A DNA stretch of 64,000 nt from Planctomycetaceae bacterium. Lineage in GTDB: Bacteria > Planctomycetota > Planctomycetia > Pirellulales > Lacipirellulaceae. The stretch lies in assembly GCA_002702655.1 (NCBI GenBank), contig PABB01000042.1, forward strand, positions 62,001 through 126,000, written 5' to 3'. The position numbers and the translations under genes were made by a program. This document shows, one piece after another, positions 1-8,373 of this stretch (positions are counted from its first letter, which is position 1; the number at the start of each line of letters is the position of its first letter). Under the pieces are notes generated by a model, which worked only from the letters and a program-made list of their open reading frames with translations, was not told the DNA's origin and did not search any database.

Positions 1-559
1 TCGCCGCTTCGTCGACGAAATGCTTGTAGCCGTAGATGATCATGCCGAACTGGGTGCCCCAGTCGCCAATGTGGTTGTCGCTGATCACCCGATGGCCCAC
101 GAACGCGAGCACCTTGTACAGCGCGTCGCCGATCACCGTGCTGCGGATGTGACCGACGTGCATCGGCTTGGCCACATTCGGCGACGAGTAGTCGAGCACG
201 TAGGTCCGCGGCTCCGCGACAGGCGCCACGCCGCTGCGGTCGCTGTCCGCCACGGCGGCGGCCAGCGTGGCGGCGAGCCACTCGTCTTTCAGCCGCAGAT
301 TGATGAACCCGGGGCCGGCGATCTCGGGCGGCTCGCAAAACGCGGCCACGTCGAGCCGCTCGATCAGCGCGGCGGCGACTTCGCGCGGCGGCTGGCCCAA
401 CCGCTTGCCCAGCGGCATCGCGCAGTTGGCCTGATAGTCGCCGAACTTGGCGTCCTGGCTGGGAAGCACCAACTCGGCCAACTCGCCCGCCGCGGCGTCG
501 TCCGCCACGTCGGCCAGCGCAGTGCGAAAGCGGTCTCGAAGCGTCGCAAGCAGATTCAT
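1..559 (-). CDS. argS: Arginyl-tRNA synthetase, N-terminal part (runs off left edge)
   Basis: Charges tRNA-Arg in the cytoplasm. The reverse strand read from the ATG at 559 gives 186 residues that stay open to position 1. The N-terminal additional domain of class I ArgRS covers roughly residues 1-110 and includes a KFGDYQ-type segment. It is followed by SSPNVAKPMHVGH, the class I HIGH-type ATP-binding signature, with its two histidines at about residues 134 and 137, then IRSTVIGD. The rest of the catalytic core and the anticodon-binding domain lie outside the window. The gene runs the same way as rsfS, but a repeat separates them. Identity is firm from the HIGH context. Confidence 0.95.
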   Translation of the reverse strand, partial: MNLLATLRDRFRTALADVADDAAAGELAELVLPSQDAKFGDYQANCAMPLGKRLGQPPREVAAALIERLDVAAFCEPPEIAGPGFINLRLKDEWLAATLAAAVADSDRSGVAPVAEPRTYVLDYSSPNVAKPMHVGHIRSTVIGDALYKVLAFVGHRVISDNHIGDWGTQFGMIIYGYKHFVDEAA

Positions 560-631
560 GGCGGGGAATTTCGAGGCTACCAATAGAGTGGATGCGCGGC
601 GTAAGTCGCAACGACGCGGCGAGTTCTATGG

Positions 632-731
632 AATGACCAATGACCAAGCACCAATGACCAATAGGAGGATTGCCGCATCGCGTGACGCAACCCAGCCACC
701 ATTGGTCATTGCGACTTGGTCATTGGTCATT
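632..731. repeat. Inverted repeat built on TGACCAAT / ATTGGTCA units
   Basis: Between argS and rsfS, copies of GAATGACCAATGACCAA and CCAATGACCAAT (632-662) face complementary copies at 708-731. Together they form imperfect arms of about 33 bp with a 45-nt centre. The right arm contains the TGA stop of rsfS (727-729). A further copy of the right-arm unit is at 19231-19247. No coding potential is seen. There is no T-run, so it is not a standard intrinsic terminator. Confidence 0.8.
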
Positions 732-1083
732 CGACGTCCTCGTCGCGCCACGGCAGCTTGACCCGCACGCCCTGGTTCCAGAAATCCTCCAGGGAGTAGT
801 AGTCGCGCGTCTCTTCGTCGAACAGGTGGATCACCACCGTGCCGTAGTCGAGCAGGATCCAGCGGCTTTCGTTGTAGCCCTCGATGCCCATCCGCTTGTC
901 GCCCAGGTCGTCTTCCAGCTTGTGGTCGATCTCCTCGCTGATCGCGTGCAGTTGCCGGCGGCTGTTGCCGGTGGCGATCACGAAGTAGTCGAACACGGGC
1001 GTGACCGCGCGCATGTCGAGCACAACCACGTCCTTGCCGTTGTTGTCCTCGGCAGTGCGGGCGGCGGCCAACGCGAGCTGCAA
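727..1083 (-). CDS. rsfS: Ribosomal silencing factor RsfS (Iojap/YbeB family)
   Basis: Binds ribosomal protein L14 and blocks subunit joining under starvation (family knowledge). The 118-residue product carries the whole RsfS domain: AARTAEDNNGKDVVVLDMR, then FDYFVIATG, SRRQLHAIS, and a C-terminal WILLDYGTVVIHLFDEETR block. No ATG lies in frame. The first usable start is TTG at 1083, directly before the domain. The frame stays open upstream to a TAG near 1217, so a longer product from a non-standard start cannot be excluded. The stop codon lies inside an intergenic repeat. Family length is typically 105-130 residues. Confidence 0.9.
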   Translation of the reverse strand: MQLALAAARTAEDNNGKDVVVLDMRAVTPVFDYFVIATGNSRRQLHAISEEIDHKLEDDLGDKRMGIEGYNESRWILLDYGTVVIHLFDEETRDYYSLEDFWNQGVRVKLPWRDEDVE

Positions 1084-1349
1084 ACTCCGCTCGGCGGGCG
1101 ACTGGTCTGGGGGGGCGGCGGCAGCGATGGATCTGTCCTCGCAGGAGCTTTCGAGTTTCGCGGGGTGCGGTGCGTTGTGGCCGGGGCCGTTAAATCCGGG
1201 CGCAAGCCGCAGATTCTACCGTAGCCGGCCCCGGTGCGCCGAGGGTCGCGTTGACGGCCCGGCCCTGGCACAATCGGGGCATCTGCAACAGACCAGCCGC
1301 GGCGGCCCGCGGTTCGCCGCGAATTCCGCACTCACCGAGGTACCTCCCC

Positions 1350-1823
1350 ATGGGCGATTGGATCGAACCCGGCAAAAAAGCCCCCGCTTTCACGCTGCCA
1401 GCCGACGACGGCTCGAAGGTGAAGCTGTCGGATTTGGCCGGCAGCCCGGTCGTGCTGTACTTCTATCCGAAAGACGACACCCCGGGGTGCACCCGCGAGG
1501 CGTGTGCGTTCCGCGACCGCAAGAAGGACCTGCAGAAGCTGGGAGCGGTTGTGCTGGGCGTGAGCCCCGACACGGTCGAAAAGCACGAGAAATTTCGCGA
1601 CAAGTACGACCTGAACTTCCCGCTGTTGGCCGACGCCGACCACAAGATTGCCGAGAAGTACGGCGCGTGGCGGGAGAAGAACATGTACGGCAAGAAGTCG
1701 ATGGGCATCCAGCGCAGCACCTACCTGATCGGCGCGGACGGCAAGGTCGTTAAGGTCTGGAAAGCGGTCAAGGTCGACGGCCACGACGAGCAAGTGCTGG
1801 CTGCGCTGAAGGAACTCGCCTGA
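1350..1823 (+). CDS. bcp: Thioredoxin-dependent peroxiredoxin, Bcp/PrxQ type
   Basis: Reduces hydrogen peroxide and organic peroxides using thioredoxin, in the cytoplasm. The 157-residue protein has the AhpC/TSA fold. The signature DDTPGCTREAC places the peroxidatic cysteine at C47 and the resolving cysteine at C52, the five-residue spacing typical of atypical two-cysteine Bcp. The C-terminal STYLIGADGKV block also fits. The ATG at 1350 is chosen because a GAGG ribosome site ends 9 nt upstream. A longer frame opening at 1251 adds a non-conserved arginine-rich extension and overlaps the rsfS upstream region, so it is unlikely. Confidence 0.95.
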   Translation: MGDWIEPGKKAPAFTLPADDGSKVKLSDLAGSPVVLYFYPKDDTPGCTREACAFRDRKKDLQKLGAVVLGVSPDTVEKHEKFRDKYDLNFPLLADADHKIAEKYGAWREKNMYGKKSMGIQRSTYLIGADGKVVKVWKAVKVDGHDEQVLAALKELA

Positions 1824-2200
1824 GCACCGACTGCGCGCGGGACGGGTCTGCGAGACGGGCAACCCCAGCTGCCGCTCGGCCGCGGGGAGTCCCCCGCTAG
1901 CAAAACCCCCGTCGCTGGCGTCCTTTCCGCTGCTGCTACGACCGGCGCGAAACTCTGCGGGCGGCGCCGGTCGTCGCGCCGGCGGCCCGTGGATTACGGG
2001 AATTGTGGGGGAGAAAATTGCGAGCGCCGCGTTGACGCGGCGGGTACGCTTGGCGTGGAGCCTGCCGCCGCGCCGCGTGAACCTTCGCCAGCGCGGCGCG
2101 TCTGAGGGGTGTCGTTGCGAGCGAGCGCAAGCGAACGGAGCTCGCTTTTCGCGTGACGATGCGGCTCCACTTCCCGCCTTACCCCCGTATGGAGCCGCCC
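1824..2200. other. Non-coding stretch between bcp and the PilZ-like gene
   Basis: No open frame with credible codon use was found. The segment 2110-2155 is rich in GCGAGCG and GCTCGC words that can fold, but no T-run follows. No promoter could be defined with confidence. Confidence 0.4.
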
Positions 2201-2608
2201 ATGAAATTCTCCCCCGCCGCTTGCTTGGGACTGTTGGACATGAACGCCGCCCCTGCCGCCAGGACACTGCATCTCGAAATCGATCAACTGATCGCCCGGT
2301 TGCGCGGCGTGCTGACGCGCAGCGACGAGCATTTGGCCCTGACGGCTCGTATCACTCCGCTCGGGGCAAGCGGCCCCGGCGAGTCGCGCGACGTGCGCCT
2401 GGCCGACCTCAGCCAACGCGGCCTGGCCATCGAGCACCCCTGCCCGCTCGCTCAGCGGCGCGCCATGCTGTCGCTGGAAAGTCCCGCGCTAGGCAAAGTC
2501 ACCGCCGAAATCGATTTGTCGTGGTGCCGGTATCGCGCCGGGGGCCGCTACACGAGCGGCGGCCGGCTGGTGCAAGTCTGGCAAGAGGCATCCACGCCCC
2601 CCGGTTAG
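2201..2608 (+). CDS. PilZ-like domain protein
   Basis: A 135-residue protein. Its C-terminal half (about residues 55-130) reads like a PilZ beta-barrel: SRDVRLADLSQRGLAI contains the DxSxxG element that helps bind cyclic di-GMP, followed by strand-rich ALGKVTAEIDLSWCRY. The paired arginines (RxxxR) expected 20-30 residues before DxSxxG are not clear, so ligand binding is uncertain. The ATG at 2201 has GGAG 6 nt upstream; an ATG at 2240 is an alternative. A strong terminator follows at 2669, so the gene is probably monocistronic. Family assignment is moderate. Confidence 0.6.
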   Translation: MKFSPAACLGLLDMNAAPAARTLHLEIDQLIARLRGVLTRSDEHLALTARITPLGASGPGESRDVRLADLSQRGLAIEHPCPLAQRRAMLSLESPALGKVTAEIDLSWCRYRAGGRYTSGGRLVQVWQEASTPPG

Positions 2609-2668
2609 GCGAATCCGTGGCGGCCGGTTTCGCGCCGCCGAGCTTCATCAACCGAACAATCCACTTGG

Positions 2669-2693
2669 CCCCGGCCCCTGGCCGGGGTTTTTT
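2669..2693 (+). terminator. Rho-independent terminator after the PilZ-like gene
   Basis: A perfect 8-bp GC stem (CCCCGGCC at 2669-2676, GGCCGGGG at 2680-2687) with a 3-nt loop is followed by six T residues (2688-2693). Confidence 0.93.
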
Positions 2694-2908
2694 CATGCGC
2701 CTCTCAATTCACCGTCGCCAATCATCCGGCGGCCGCGCTTCAATGCAGCCGAAAGCCGGCGGATTCCTGGTCGTTTTGACGAACGCCGCTCGCCTCCGGT
2801 AATCTCACCACATCGGCGGCGCGCCGTCCGGAACCGGCGCCGACCGCGAGATTCTCTGTTCCTAGCGCAACTGCGGGGGCAGTTGTGCGCCAACCGAGGA
2901 GGCAACTC

Positions 2909-4249
2909 ATGCGGGTCACTTTCAGGGGCATGGTCTGCGCGCTGGTCGTCTGTGCCGGAGGCGCGATCGCGTTGACCGCGTTCGCCCAACGAGGCGGCGG
3001 ACGCGACGTTGACGACCAGCGACGGGCCGGGCAAGAGGCGGAGCGAGAGCGAGAACGCGAGGAACCGCGTGGTGAATTCGGTGGCGGAGGCTACGGCGGC
3101 CGAGGCGGTTTCGGCGGGCGTGAAGGGGGCTACGGCCGCGAAGGCGGCGGCTACGGTGGAGGCTACGGGCGCGCGGTCGCAGAAAGCGGCGGCTACGGCA
3201 TGGAAGGTCAACCGACGGCCGACAATCCGTTCGCCATGGGCGGGGAGTCAGCCGGTTCCCGCACTGCGGCGGCGGTCGCCGCGCCGGCGGCGGTCCGCAA
3301 TGCCGCCGCGGCCGCCGAGCGAATCAACGCCGCGCTCGACCAGCCGCTGAAGCAGCCGCTGCAGTACATGGATACGCCGCTGAATCAAATCACGGCCGCG
3401 ATTTCGGACGATTTTGAGATCCCGATCGTGTTCGACACGGCCGCGCTCGACCAACTGGCGATCAGTTCGGAGGTGGAGGTGAGCGTCAGCCTGCGGAACC
3501 TGTCGCTCCGCTCCGCGCTGCAAATCATGTTGGACCAGGTCGAGGACCTGGCCTACCTCGTCGAGAACGAGGTGCTGCTGATTACCACCACCGAGGCGGC
3601 CCAAGAGCAGCTTCAAACGCGAGTTTATAACGTGGTCGATTTGGTCGAGACGACGGCCGAATTCTCGCGGAGCGATCCGACAAAGGCGACCTTCGACGAA
3701 TTGATCAGCGTGATTTTAGCGAGCGTCGAATCCGAATTTTGGGTGGAAAACGGCACGGGCCCGAGCGAGATTTGGCCATTGGCCCCCGGCATGCTGATCG
3801 TGACGACGACCGCGCCCGTGCATGACCAGCTGGCTGCCGTGCTGGCGGAGATTCGCCGCGTGCGGCAGCAGATCGTGGAGTCAGGCATGGTAGCGAGCGG
3901 CGCTCCGCCCGCTGCCGAGTCGGCCGCGATTCGGATCAATCCCGCGCTGGTCAACGACGAGGACGGTTCCCGTGACCGCATCACGGCGGCGCTGGTCTCG
4001 TCGGTGACGACTTGGGACGACTTTCCGGAGGACGCCGGTCGGCCATTCTTGTATGTCGTCGGCGACAAGGTCCTCGTGCGGCAGACCCCGGCTACCGTGG
4101 CCGAGGTTCGTCAGGCCGTCCGCGCGCTCGGACTGGAGCCGAGCGGCAACGCGTTTGCCGGAAGCTCGCGCCGACACGACGGATCGGACCGCCGCGGTTT
4201 CGGGCAGAGCGGCGGTGGATTGTTCCGCCTGCCGGCGGATGATCTCTGA
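2909..4249 (+). CDS. Secreted Gly/Arg-rich protein with secretin/STN-like region
   Basis: A 446-residue protein. A signal peptide (residues 1-25, hydrophobic core around CALVVCAGGAIALTAFA) leads into a charged stretch and then a low-complexity region of GGYGGRGGFGG-type repeats (about residues 55-95). From about residue 150 come two alternating alpha/beta blocks: PLNQITAAISDDFEIPIVFD, then SLRNLSLRSALQIMLDQV and VLLITTTEAA. These resemble the STN/secretin N domain common in planctomycete exported proteins. No secretin channel domain is present, so it is not a complete secretin. Role unknown, perhaps an envelope scaffold. GAGGAGG ends 6 nt before the ATG, making the start firm. Confidence 0.75.
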   Translation: MRVTFRGMVCALVVCAGGAIALTAFAQRGGGRDVDDQRRAGQEAEREREREEPRGEFGGGGYGGRGGFGGREGGYGREGGGYGGGYGRAVAESGGYGMEGQPTADNPFAMGGESAGSRTAAAVAAPAAVRNAAAAAERINAALDQPLKQPLQYMDTPLNQITAAISDDFEIPIVFDTAALDQLAISSEVEVSVSLRNLSLRSALQIMLDQVEDLAYLVENEVLLITTTEAAQEQLQTRVYNVVDLVETTAEFSRSDPTKATFDELISVILASVESEFWVENGTGPSEIWPLAPGMLIVTTTAPVHDQLAAVLAEIRRVRQQIVESGMVASGAPPAAESAAIRINPALVNDEDGSRDRITAALVSSVTTWDDFPEDAGRPFLYVVGDKVLVRQTPATVAEVRQAVRALGLEPSGNAFAGSSRRHDGSDRRGFGQSGGGLFRLPADDL

Positions 4250-4276
4250 TACGCGCCGGTCAGTGATTTGCGCACA

Positions 4277-4305
4277 GCGAGCGGGGGGCGTGAGCCCCCG
4301 CTCGC
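4277..4305. repeat. Dispersed GC palindrome, AGCGGGGGGC type
   Basis: A near-perfect hairpin, GCGAGCGGGGG opposite CCCCCGCTCGC, lies 28 nt after the stop of the secretin-like gene. Related copies are at 24414-24441 and, inside a coding sequence, at 13248-13273. No T-run is present. Confidence 0.8.
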
Positions 4306-4391
4306 CATTGGTTCCGCGTTGGCAACGCTTGTTTGACACGCGGGGCGCGGCAATGATGGGGCGGCGCGGCGATGGGCGTCGCGCCGTCCTT

Positions 4392-4410
4392 CCGCGACCA
4401 GTGGTCGCGG
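4392..4410. repeat. Dispersed 19-bp palindrome CCGCGACC-n3-GGTCGCGG
   Basis: A perfect 8-bp stem with a 3-nt loop, repeated at 29664-29682 and 29734-29752. Here it lies just upstream of the likely fhcD start. It would be translated if the upstream ATG at 4372 were used, which argues against that start. Confidence 0.85.
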
Positions 4411-4431
4411 CTTTATGATGGCCGAACTGCC

Positions 4432-5328
4432 GTGCGCATTGGTTCCACGCTGATTGTCGACACGTTTGCCGAGGCGTTTCGCATGCGCTTCGCGCGGCTG
4501 ATCGTTACCGCTGCCGATGCGCATTGGCTGGACGCGGCGTGCCGTGCGGTTTGCGGTTACGGGTGCTCGGTCATTGGTTGCGACACCGAGGCCGGCGTGG
4601 AGCGACAACTCGCGCCCGGCGAAACGCCCGACGGCCGTTCCGGCGCGGCGATCCTGCTGTTTGGTTTCTCGACCGACGCCCTGGCCAAGGCGGTCCCCAA
4701 CCGCGTGGGGCAATGCGTCATGACCTGCCCCACCACCGCAGCGCTCAACGGGATGCCAGAGGCCGAAGAGACAATCCCCCTGGGCAAGCATCTGCGGTAC
4801 TTCGGCGACGGTTTCCAGAAGAGCAAGCTGATCGGCGAGCGACGGTACTGGCGCATCCCGGTGATGGATGGCGAGTTTCTGGTCGAGGAGGCAGTTGGCG
4901 TCGCCAAGGGCGTGGCCGGCGGCAACATCATCATCCAGGGGGTCGACCAGTCGACGGCACTGGCGGCGGCCCGCAGAGCGGTCGATGCGATGGCCGGCGA
5001 GGCTGGCGTCATGACGCCGTTTCCCGGCGGCGTGGTCCGCAGCGGCAGCAAAGTCGGCTCGCGATACCAGCAGCTGCGCGCGTCAACCAACGACGCTTTC
5101 TGCCCGACCTTGATCGGCCGAGTGCAAACGGAACTAGCCGCTGACGCCCGGTGCGCCTACGAGATTGTGATCAATGGGATCGACGAGCCCACTGTGGCTG
5201 GCGCGATGCGGATGGCGATCGAAGCCGCCGCCGGCGAGGGAATCCCTGCCATTTCCGCCGGCAACTACGGGGGCAAGCTGGGCAAGTTCCACATTGGACT
5301 CCGCGGGCTGTTCGATGCTGCGAAATGA
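4432..5328 (+). CDS. fhcD: Formylmethanofuran:tetrahydromethanopterin formyltransferase (FhcD/Ftr)
   Basis: Moves the formyl group between methanofuran-type cofactor and H4MPT, as part of the formyltransferase/hydrolase complex for C1 oxidation in the cytoplasm. The 298-residue product matches the family length (about 297). It opens with VRIGSTLIVDTFAEAF, shared by archaeal and bacterial Ftr, and carries GYGCSVIGCDTEAGVE, ETPDGRSGA, VMTCPTTAALNGMP and GGVVRSGSKVGS blocks. The GTG at 4432 is preferred over the ATG at 4372 because the extra 20 residues would be encoded by a dispersed palindrome. Other fhc genes are not adjacent, but mch lies at 32.5 kb. Confidence 0.93.
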   Translation: MRIGSTLIVDTFAEAFRMRFARLIVTAADAHWLDAACRAVCGYGCSVIGCDTEAGVERQLAPGETPDGRSGAAILLFGFSTDALAKAVPNRVGQCVMTCPTTAALNGMPEAEETIPLGKHLRYFGDGFQKSKLIGERRYWRIPVMDGEFLVEEAVGVAKGVAGGNIIIQGVDQSTALAAARRAVDAMAGEAGVMTPFPGGVVRSGSKVGSRYQQLRASTNDAFCPTLIGRVQTELAADARCAYEIVINGIDEPTVAGAMRMAIEAAAGEGIPAISAGNYGGKLGKFHIGLRGLFDAAK

Positions 5329-5718
5329 TACCCGCGGCAAGCCTGCCCTGTGCGCGAATGCCCAATTCGCGGTGTGAAAATGGCGAAGCTGGCGGCTCGG
5401 GCAAGATCGTTGCCTTCCGGAGCACGCAACGACCGTTTGGCCGACTTGCTAACGACGTGCCGGGCGGCGGTCGTCGACCGCTGCTCTTCGACGCTCCGAG
5501 AGTTGCACCCCCCGGCTTATCACTGTTACACTTGCGCTTCCGCTGTGGAGCCGTCCGAAAGGCTATCAGCGGCCTGTCATTGTGATTCGGTTGGCCGTTT
5601 CCGTGCGAGGCGACATCGGCGCGAGATTTCGTTGAGCCGCGTTCGCGGCGGTCCGCCGATTTGCAGAAGAAGCCCGACACGATTCTCCGAAACGGTCTCC
5701 TTGAGGGACCCGGTTGTT
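5329..5718. other. Leader region upstream of the S1 protein gene
   Basis: 390 bp without a credible gene. The S1 frame is open upstream to 5350, but the extension lacks any S1-type or conserved sequence. A regulatory leader is plausible, since S1 genes are often autoregulated, but no defined structure was recognised. Confidence 0.4.
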
Positions 5719-7470
5719 ATGACTTCTGATTCCGATGCGCCGCAGCCCGTTGAGACTTCTCCAGAGGGTGCTGCCGCCGCCAGCGAGCAAACCTCGGCCG
5801 ACGTGACTGGCGTCGGCGCGCCGCCGCCGAAGCCGCCGGCTCAGGAGCCCGTCGAATCGGCTACCGAGTCGCCGCCGGCCAACGTGTCGGATCAGGTCGC
5901 CGCGGACGTCTCAAGCGATCCCGTGGGGGCCCCGCCGGCTGAAGAGGCGACGACGGATGCCGGCGCTCCCGCTGCCGAGCCGGTCGCGCCCGCAGCTGAA
6001 GCCGACCCCCCTGCCCCTGCGACCGCCGCAGATGCCGCCCCCGCCGACGCCGCTCCCGCGGCCAGCGACGAGGGCGCGGAACGCCCCAGCGCCCGCATTC
6101 AGATTGGCACGCAACGCCCCGCCGCCGAAGGCGACGTGCCCGCCGTGCCCAAGCCGACGTTGCCCGTGGGCGGAGTCCAACAGGTCACGCCGACTCCGCA
6201 GCAGCAAAAGAGCTACCCCCCGCCGAACAAACGCGGACAACTGACCGACGACCTGCAGGCCGAGTTCGAGGCGGCCATGGGCGGCGACGCGGTTGAAGAT
6301 CTGATGGACCAATCGGCCGAGGCCGCGAAGGCGTCGCAGATTGCTCCCGAGACGAAGCTCACCGCCAAGGTGACCAGCCTGCACGGCGAGGACGTGTTCT
6401 TGGACCTGGGGTCGACTCACCAGGGCGCGATCCCGGCCAAGCAGTTCGAAACGCCCCCCGAAGTGGGCGCCGAGTTGGAAGTCGTCGTCAGCCGCTTCAA
6501 CGAGGACCAGGGGCTGTACGAAGCCTCGCTGCCCACCGCCGCCGTCGACGTAGGCAACTGGGACGAAGTGGAAGTTGGCCAGATCATCGAAGTGGCCGTC
6601 GAGGGCGCCAACAAGGGCGGCCTGGAATGCACCGTGTCGGGGATTCGCGGGTTTATCCCGATGGGCCAGATCTCGATGTATCGGATCGAGAACCACGAGG
6701 AATTCGTCGGCCAGCGCTTGGCGTGCGTCATCACCGAAGCGAACCGCAAACGCAAGAATCTCGTGCTCAGCCATCGCGCCGTCATGGAGCGCGAACGCAA
6801 GGAGCAACGTGAACAGCTACTGCAGGAGATCGCCGCGGGGCAGATTCGCGAGGGCGTGGTCCGCAGCCTGCAAGATTTTGGCGCGTTTGTCGATCTTGGC
6901 GGCGCCGACGGCCTGATCCACGTCAGCCAACTGAGCTGGGAACGCGTCGGTCATCCCAAGGAGGTCCTGCAAATCGGCCAGACCGTCAAGGTGCGAGTCG
7001 AGAAGGTCAACCAAGAGTCCGGCAAGATCGCCCTCTCCTACCGCGAGGTCGGCGAGAACCCCTGGAGCAAGGTCCCCGAGAAGTTTCCGGTCGGCGCCAC
7101 GGTCAAAGGCACTGTGACCAAGATCATGCAGTTCGGCGCCTTTGTGAAACTGGCGCCGGGCGTCGAGGGTCTGATCCACATTTCCGAACTGGGGCACGGT
7201 CGCGTGCATCGCGTGACCGACGTGCTGAGCGAAGGCCAAGAGGTCGAAGCGAAGGTGCTGTCGGTTGATCTCGACAAGCAGCGGATCGGTCTGTCGCTCA
7301 AGGCGCTGATGGCCAAGCCCGAGCGCACGCCGCGCAAGCCGAAGGATCCCGAGCCGGAAGTCAGCGCCGAAGAGATCGAACGCCGCCAGCAGAAGCAGCG
7401 CGAGCGCGCCGGTCTGAAAGGCGGTCTGGGCGGTCCCAGCGGCGGCGAGCAGTTCGGGCTGAATTGGTGA
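5719..7470 (+). CDS. rpsA: Ribosomal protein S1-like protein with long Pro/Ala-rich N-terminus
   Basis: A 583-residue RNA-binding protein of the 30S ribosome or translation initiation. Residues 1-170 are acidic and Pro/Ala-rich with low complexity. Four S1 (OB-fold) repeats follow: about 210-275 ([14 protein letters not shown]), 285-355 ([19 protein letters not shown]), 375-445 ([20 protein letters not shown]) and 460-535 ([21 protein letters not shown]). The last two hold the classic FGAFV and GLIHISEL motifs. The C-terminus is charged and Lys/Gln/Gly-rich. Four repeats instead of six are usual in many non-proteobacterial S1 proteins. The ATG at 5719 has GAGGG about 11 nt upstream. It could instead be an S1-domain regulator. 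Confidence 0.88.
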   Translation: MTSDSDAPQPVETSPEGAAAASEQTSADVTGVGAPPPKPPAQEPVESATESPPANVSDQVAADVSSDPVGAPPAEEATTDAGAPAAEPVAPAAEADPPAPATAADAAPADAAPAASDEGAERPSARIQIGTQRPAAEGDVPAVPKPTLPVGGVQQVTPTPQQQKSYPPPNKRGQLTDDLQAEFEAAMGGDAVEDLMDQSAEAAKASQIAPETKLTAKVTSLHGEDVFLDLGSTHQGAIPAKQFETPPEVGAELEVVVSRFNEDQGLYEASLPTAAVDVGNWDEVEVGQIIEVAVEGANKGGLECTVSGIRGFIPMGQISMYRIENHEEFVGQRLACVITEANRKRKNLVLSHRAVMERERKEQREQLLQEIAAGQIREGVVRSLQDFGAFVDLGGADGLIHVSQLSWERVGHPKEVLQIGQTVKVRVEKVNQESGKIALSYREVGENPWSKVPEKFPVGATVKGTVTKIMQFGAFVKLAPGVEGLIHISELGHGRVHRVTDVLSEGQEVEAKVLSVDLDKQRIGLSLKALMAKPERTPRKPKDPEPEVSAEEIERRQQKQRERAGLKGGLGGPSGGEQFGLNW

Positions 7471-7490
7471 GCGGCGCCGGGGGCTTCGGC

Positions 7491-7649
7491 GTGCGGCAAC
7501 TGGTCATTGCCAATGGTCTCGCGTTGCCGGGGATTGGGCTCGCCATGCTTGCCAAGCCGATGCTCTGGGGCGAGGGCGCGATGTTGCTTGGGCTGGCCTT
7601 GGCGTTTGCTCTGCCGCTGGCCTGGGTAGGTTCTCGCCCGCATCGGTGA
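7491..7649 (+). CDS. Possible small membrane protein
   Basis: A 52-residue frame starting at a GTG 20 nt after the S1 gene. It is almost entirely hydrophobic (VIANGLALPGIGLAMLA and MLLGLALAFALPLAWVG), consistent with a two-segment hairpin, and ends in a basic tail. No ribosome site or homology is recognised; it could be a chance frame in GC-rich DNA. Confidence 0.3.
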   Translation: MRQLVIANGLALPGIGLAMLAKPMLWGEGAMLLGLALAFALPLAWVGSRPHR

Positions 7650-7690
7650 GCGCGAGTCATTGCGGCGCCGCGCCCGCCCGGCATGCGATT

Positions 7691-7719
7691 TTGCGACCTC
7701 TGCCTGTGCGCGGTAGAAT
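7691..7719 (+). promoter_or_regulatory. Sigma70-type promoter for the Uma2 gene, probably leaderless
   Basis: TTGCGA (7691-7696), a 17-nt spacer and TAGAAT (7714-7719). The ATG begins only 6 nt after the -10 box, so transcription would start at or next to the start codon. Confidence 0.7.
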
Positions 7720-7725
7720 TGCTGC

Positions 7726-8331
7726 ATGAGCACAGCTGCCACTCATCACGATGCGCTCCCCGGATTCACGCCGGTGTCGGCCCTCGGCCCCAAGCGAGCC
7801 GCCGACTATTTCGCCCTGCCCGAGGGCGAGCCGGTAGAACTCATTTATGGCAGGCTTGTCGTGTCGCCCTCGCCCGATTTTCTGCATCAAACCGTTGTCG
7901 GGCTCATTTACGAATGGCTCCTTGCGATTGCTCGGACGACGCAAGGTCGTGCCGTGATCGCTCCATTCGATACCGAGTTGGCCGATCACTCGATCGTCCA
8001 GCCGGACGTCATCTACCTCGGGCGAGGAAAGCGCAGCGCGATCAAACGCCACCTGCATGGGCCGCCGGACTTGGCCGTGGAGGTGATCTCCGCGAGTAAC
8101 GCGCGACGCGATCGGGTCGACAAACTGGTAATGTACGCCGAGTTTGGCGTTGCCGAGTATTGGATTGTCGACCCCGCCGAGCGGCAATTCGAGTTTCTGG
8201 TGAACCGCGGCGGCAAGTTCGAGGTGCAACCGCAGCGGGACGATCGCTATCAGTCGCCCGTTCACGCGGAGTTGGATTTCGATCTGGCCGCGTTTTGGGC
8301 CGAGGTCGCTCTGCAGTTGGCGGACGATTGA
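7726..8331 (+). CDS. Uma2 family (DUF820) restriction-endonuclease-like protein
   Basis: A 201-residue protein with the PD-(D/E)xK fold typical of Uma2, a family expanded in cyanobacteria and planctomycetes with poorly known function. Visible core: E in GEPVELIYGRLVVSPSP, then QPDVIYLGRG, PPDLAVEVISASN (the Asp/Glu-x-x pair of the active site), RRDRVDKLVMYAEFGVAEYWIVDP. Length is usual for the family. It stands alone between the S1 gene and a convergent DUF1080 gene. No target or partner is implied by the neighbours. Confidence 0.9.
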   Translation: MSTAATHHDALPGFTPVSALGPKRAADYFALPEGEPVELIYGRLVVSPSPDFLHQTVVGLIYEWLLAIARTTQGRAVIAPFDTELADHSIVQPDVIYLGRGKRSAIKRHLHGPPDLAVEVISASNARRDRVDKLVMYAEFGVAEYWIVDPAERQFEFLVNRGGKFEVQPQRDDRYQSPVHAELDFDLAAFWAEVALQLADD

Positions 8332-8373
8332 GACGGGCTCAGGCTCTCAGCGGAGCGTCGCCCTCCCGCAGAC

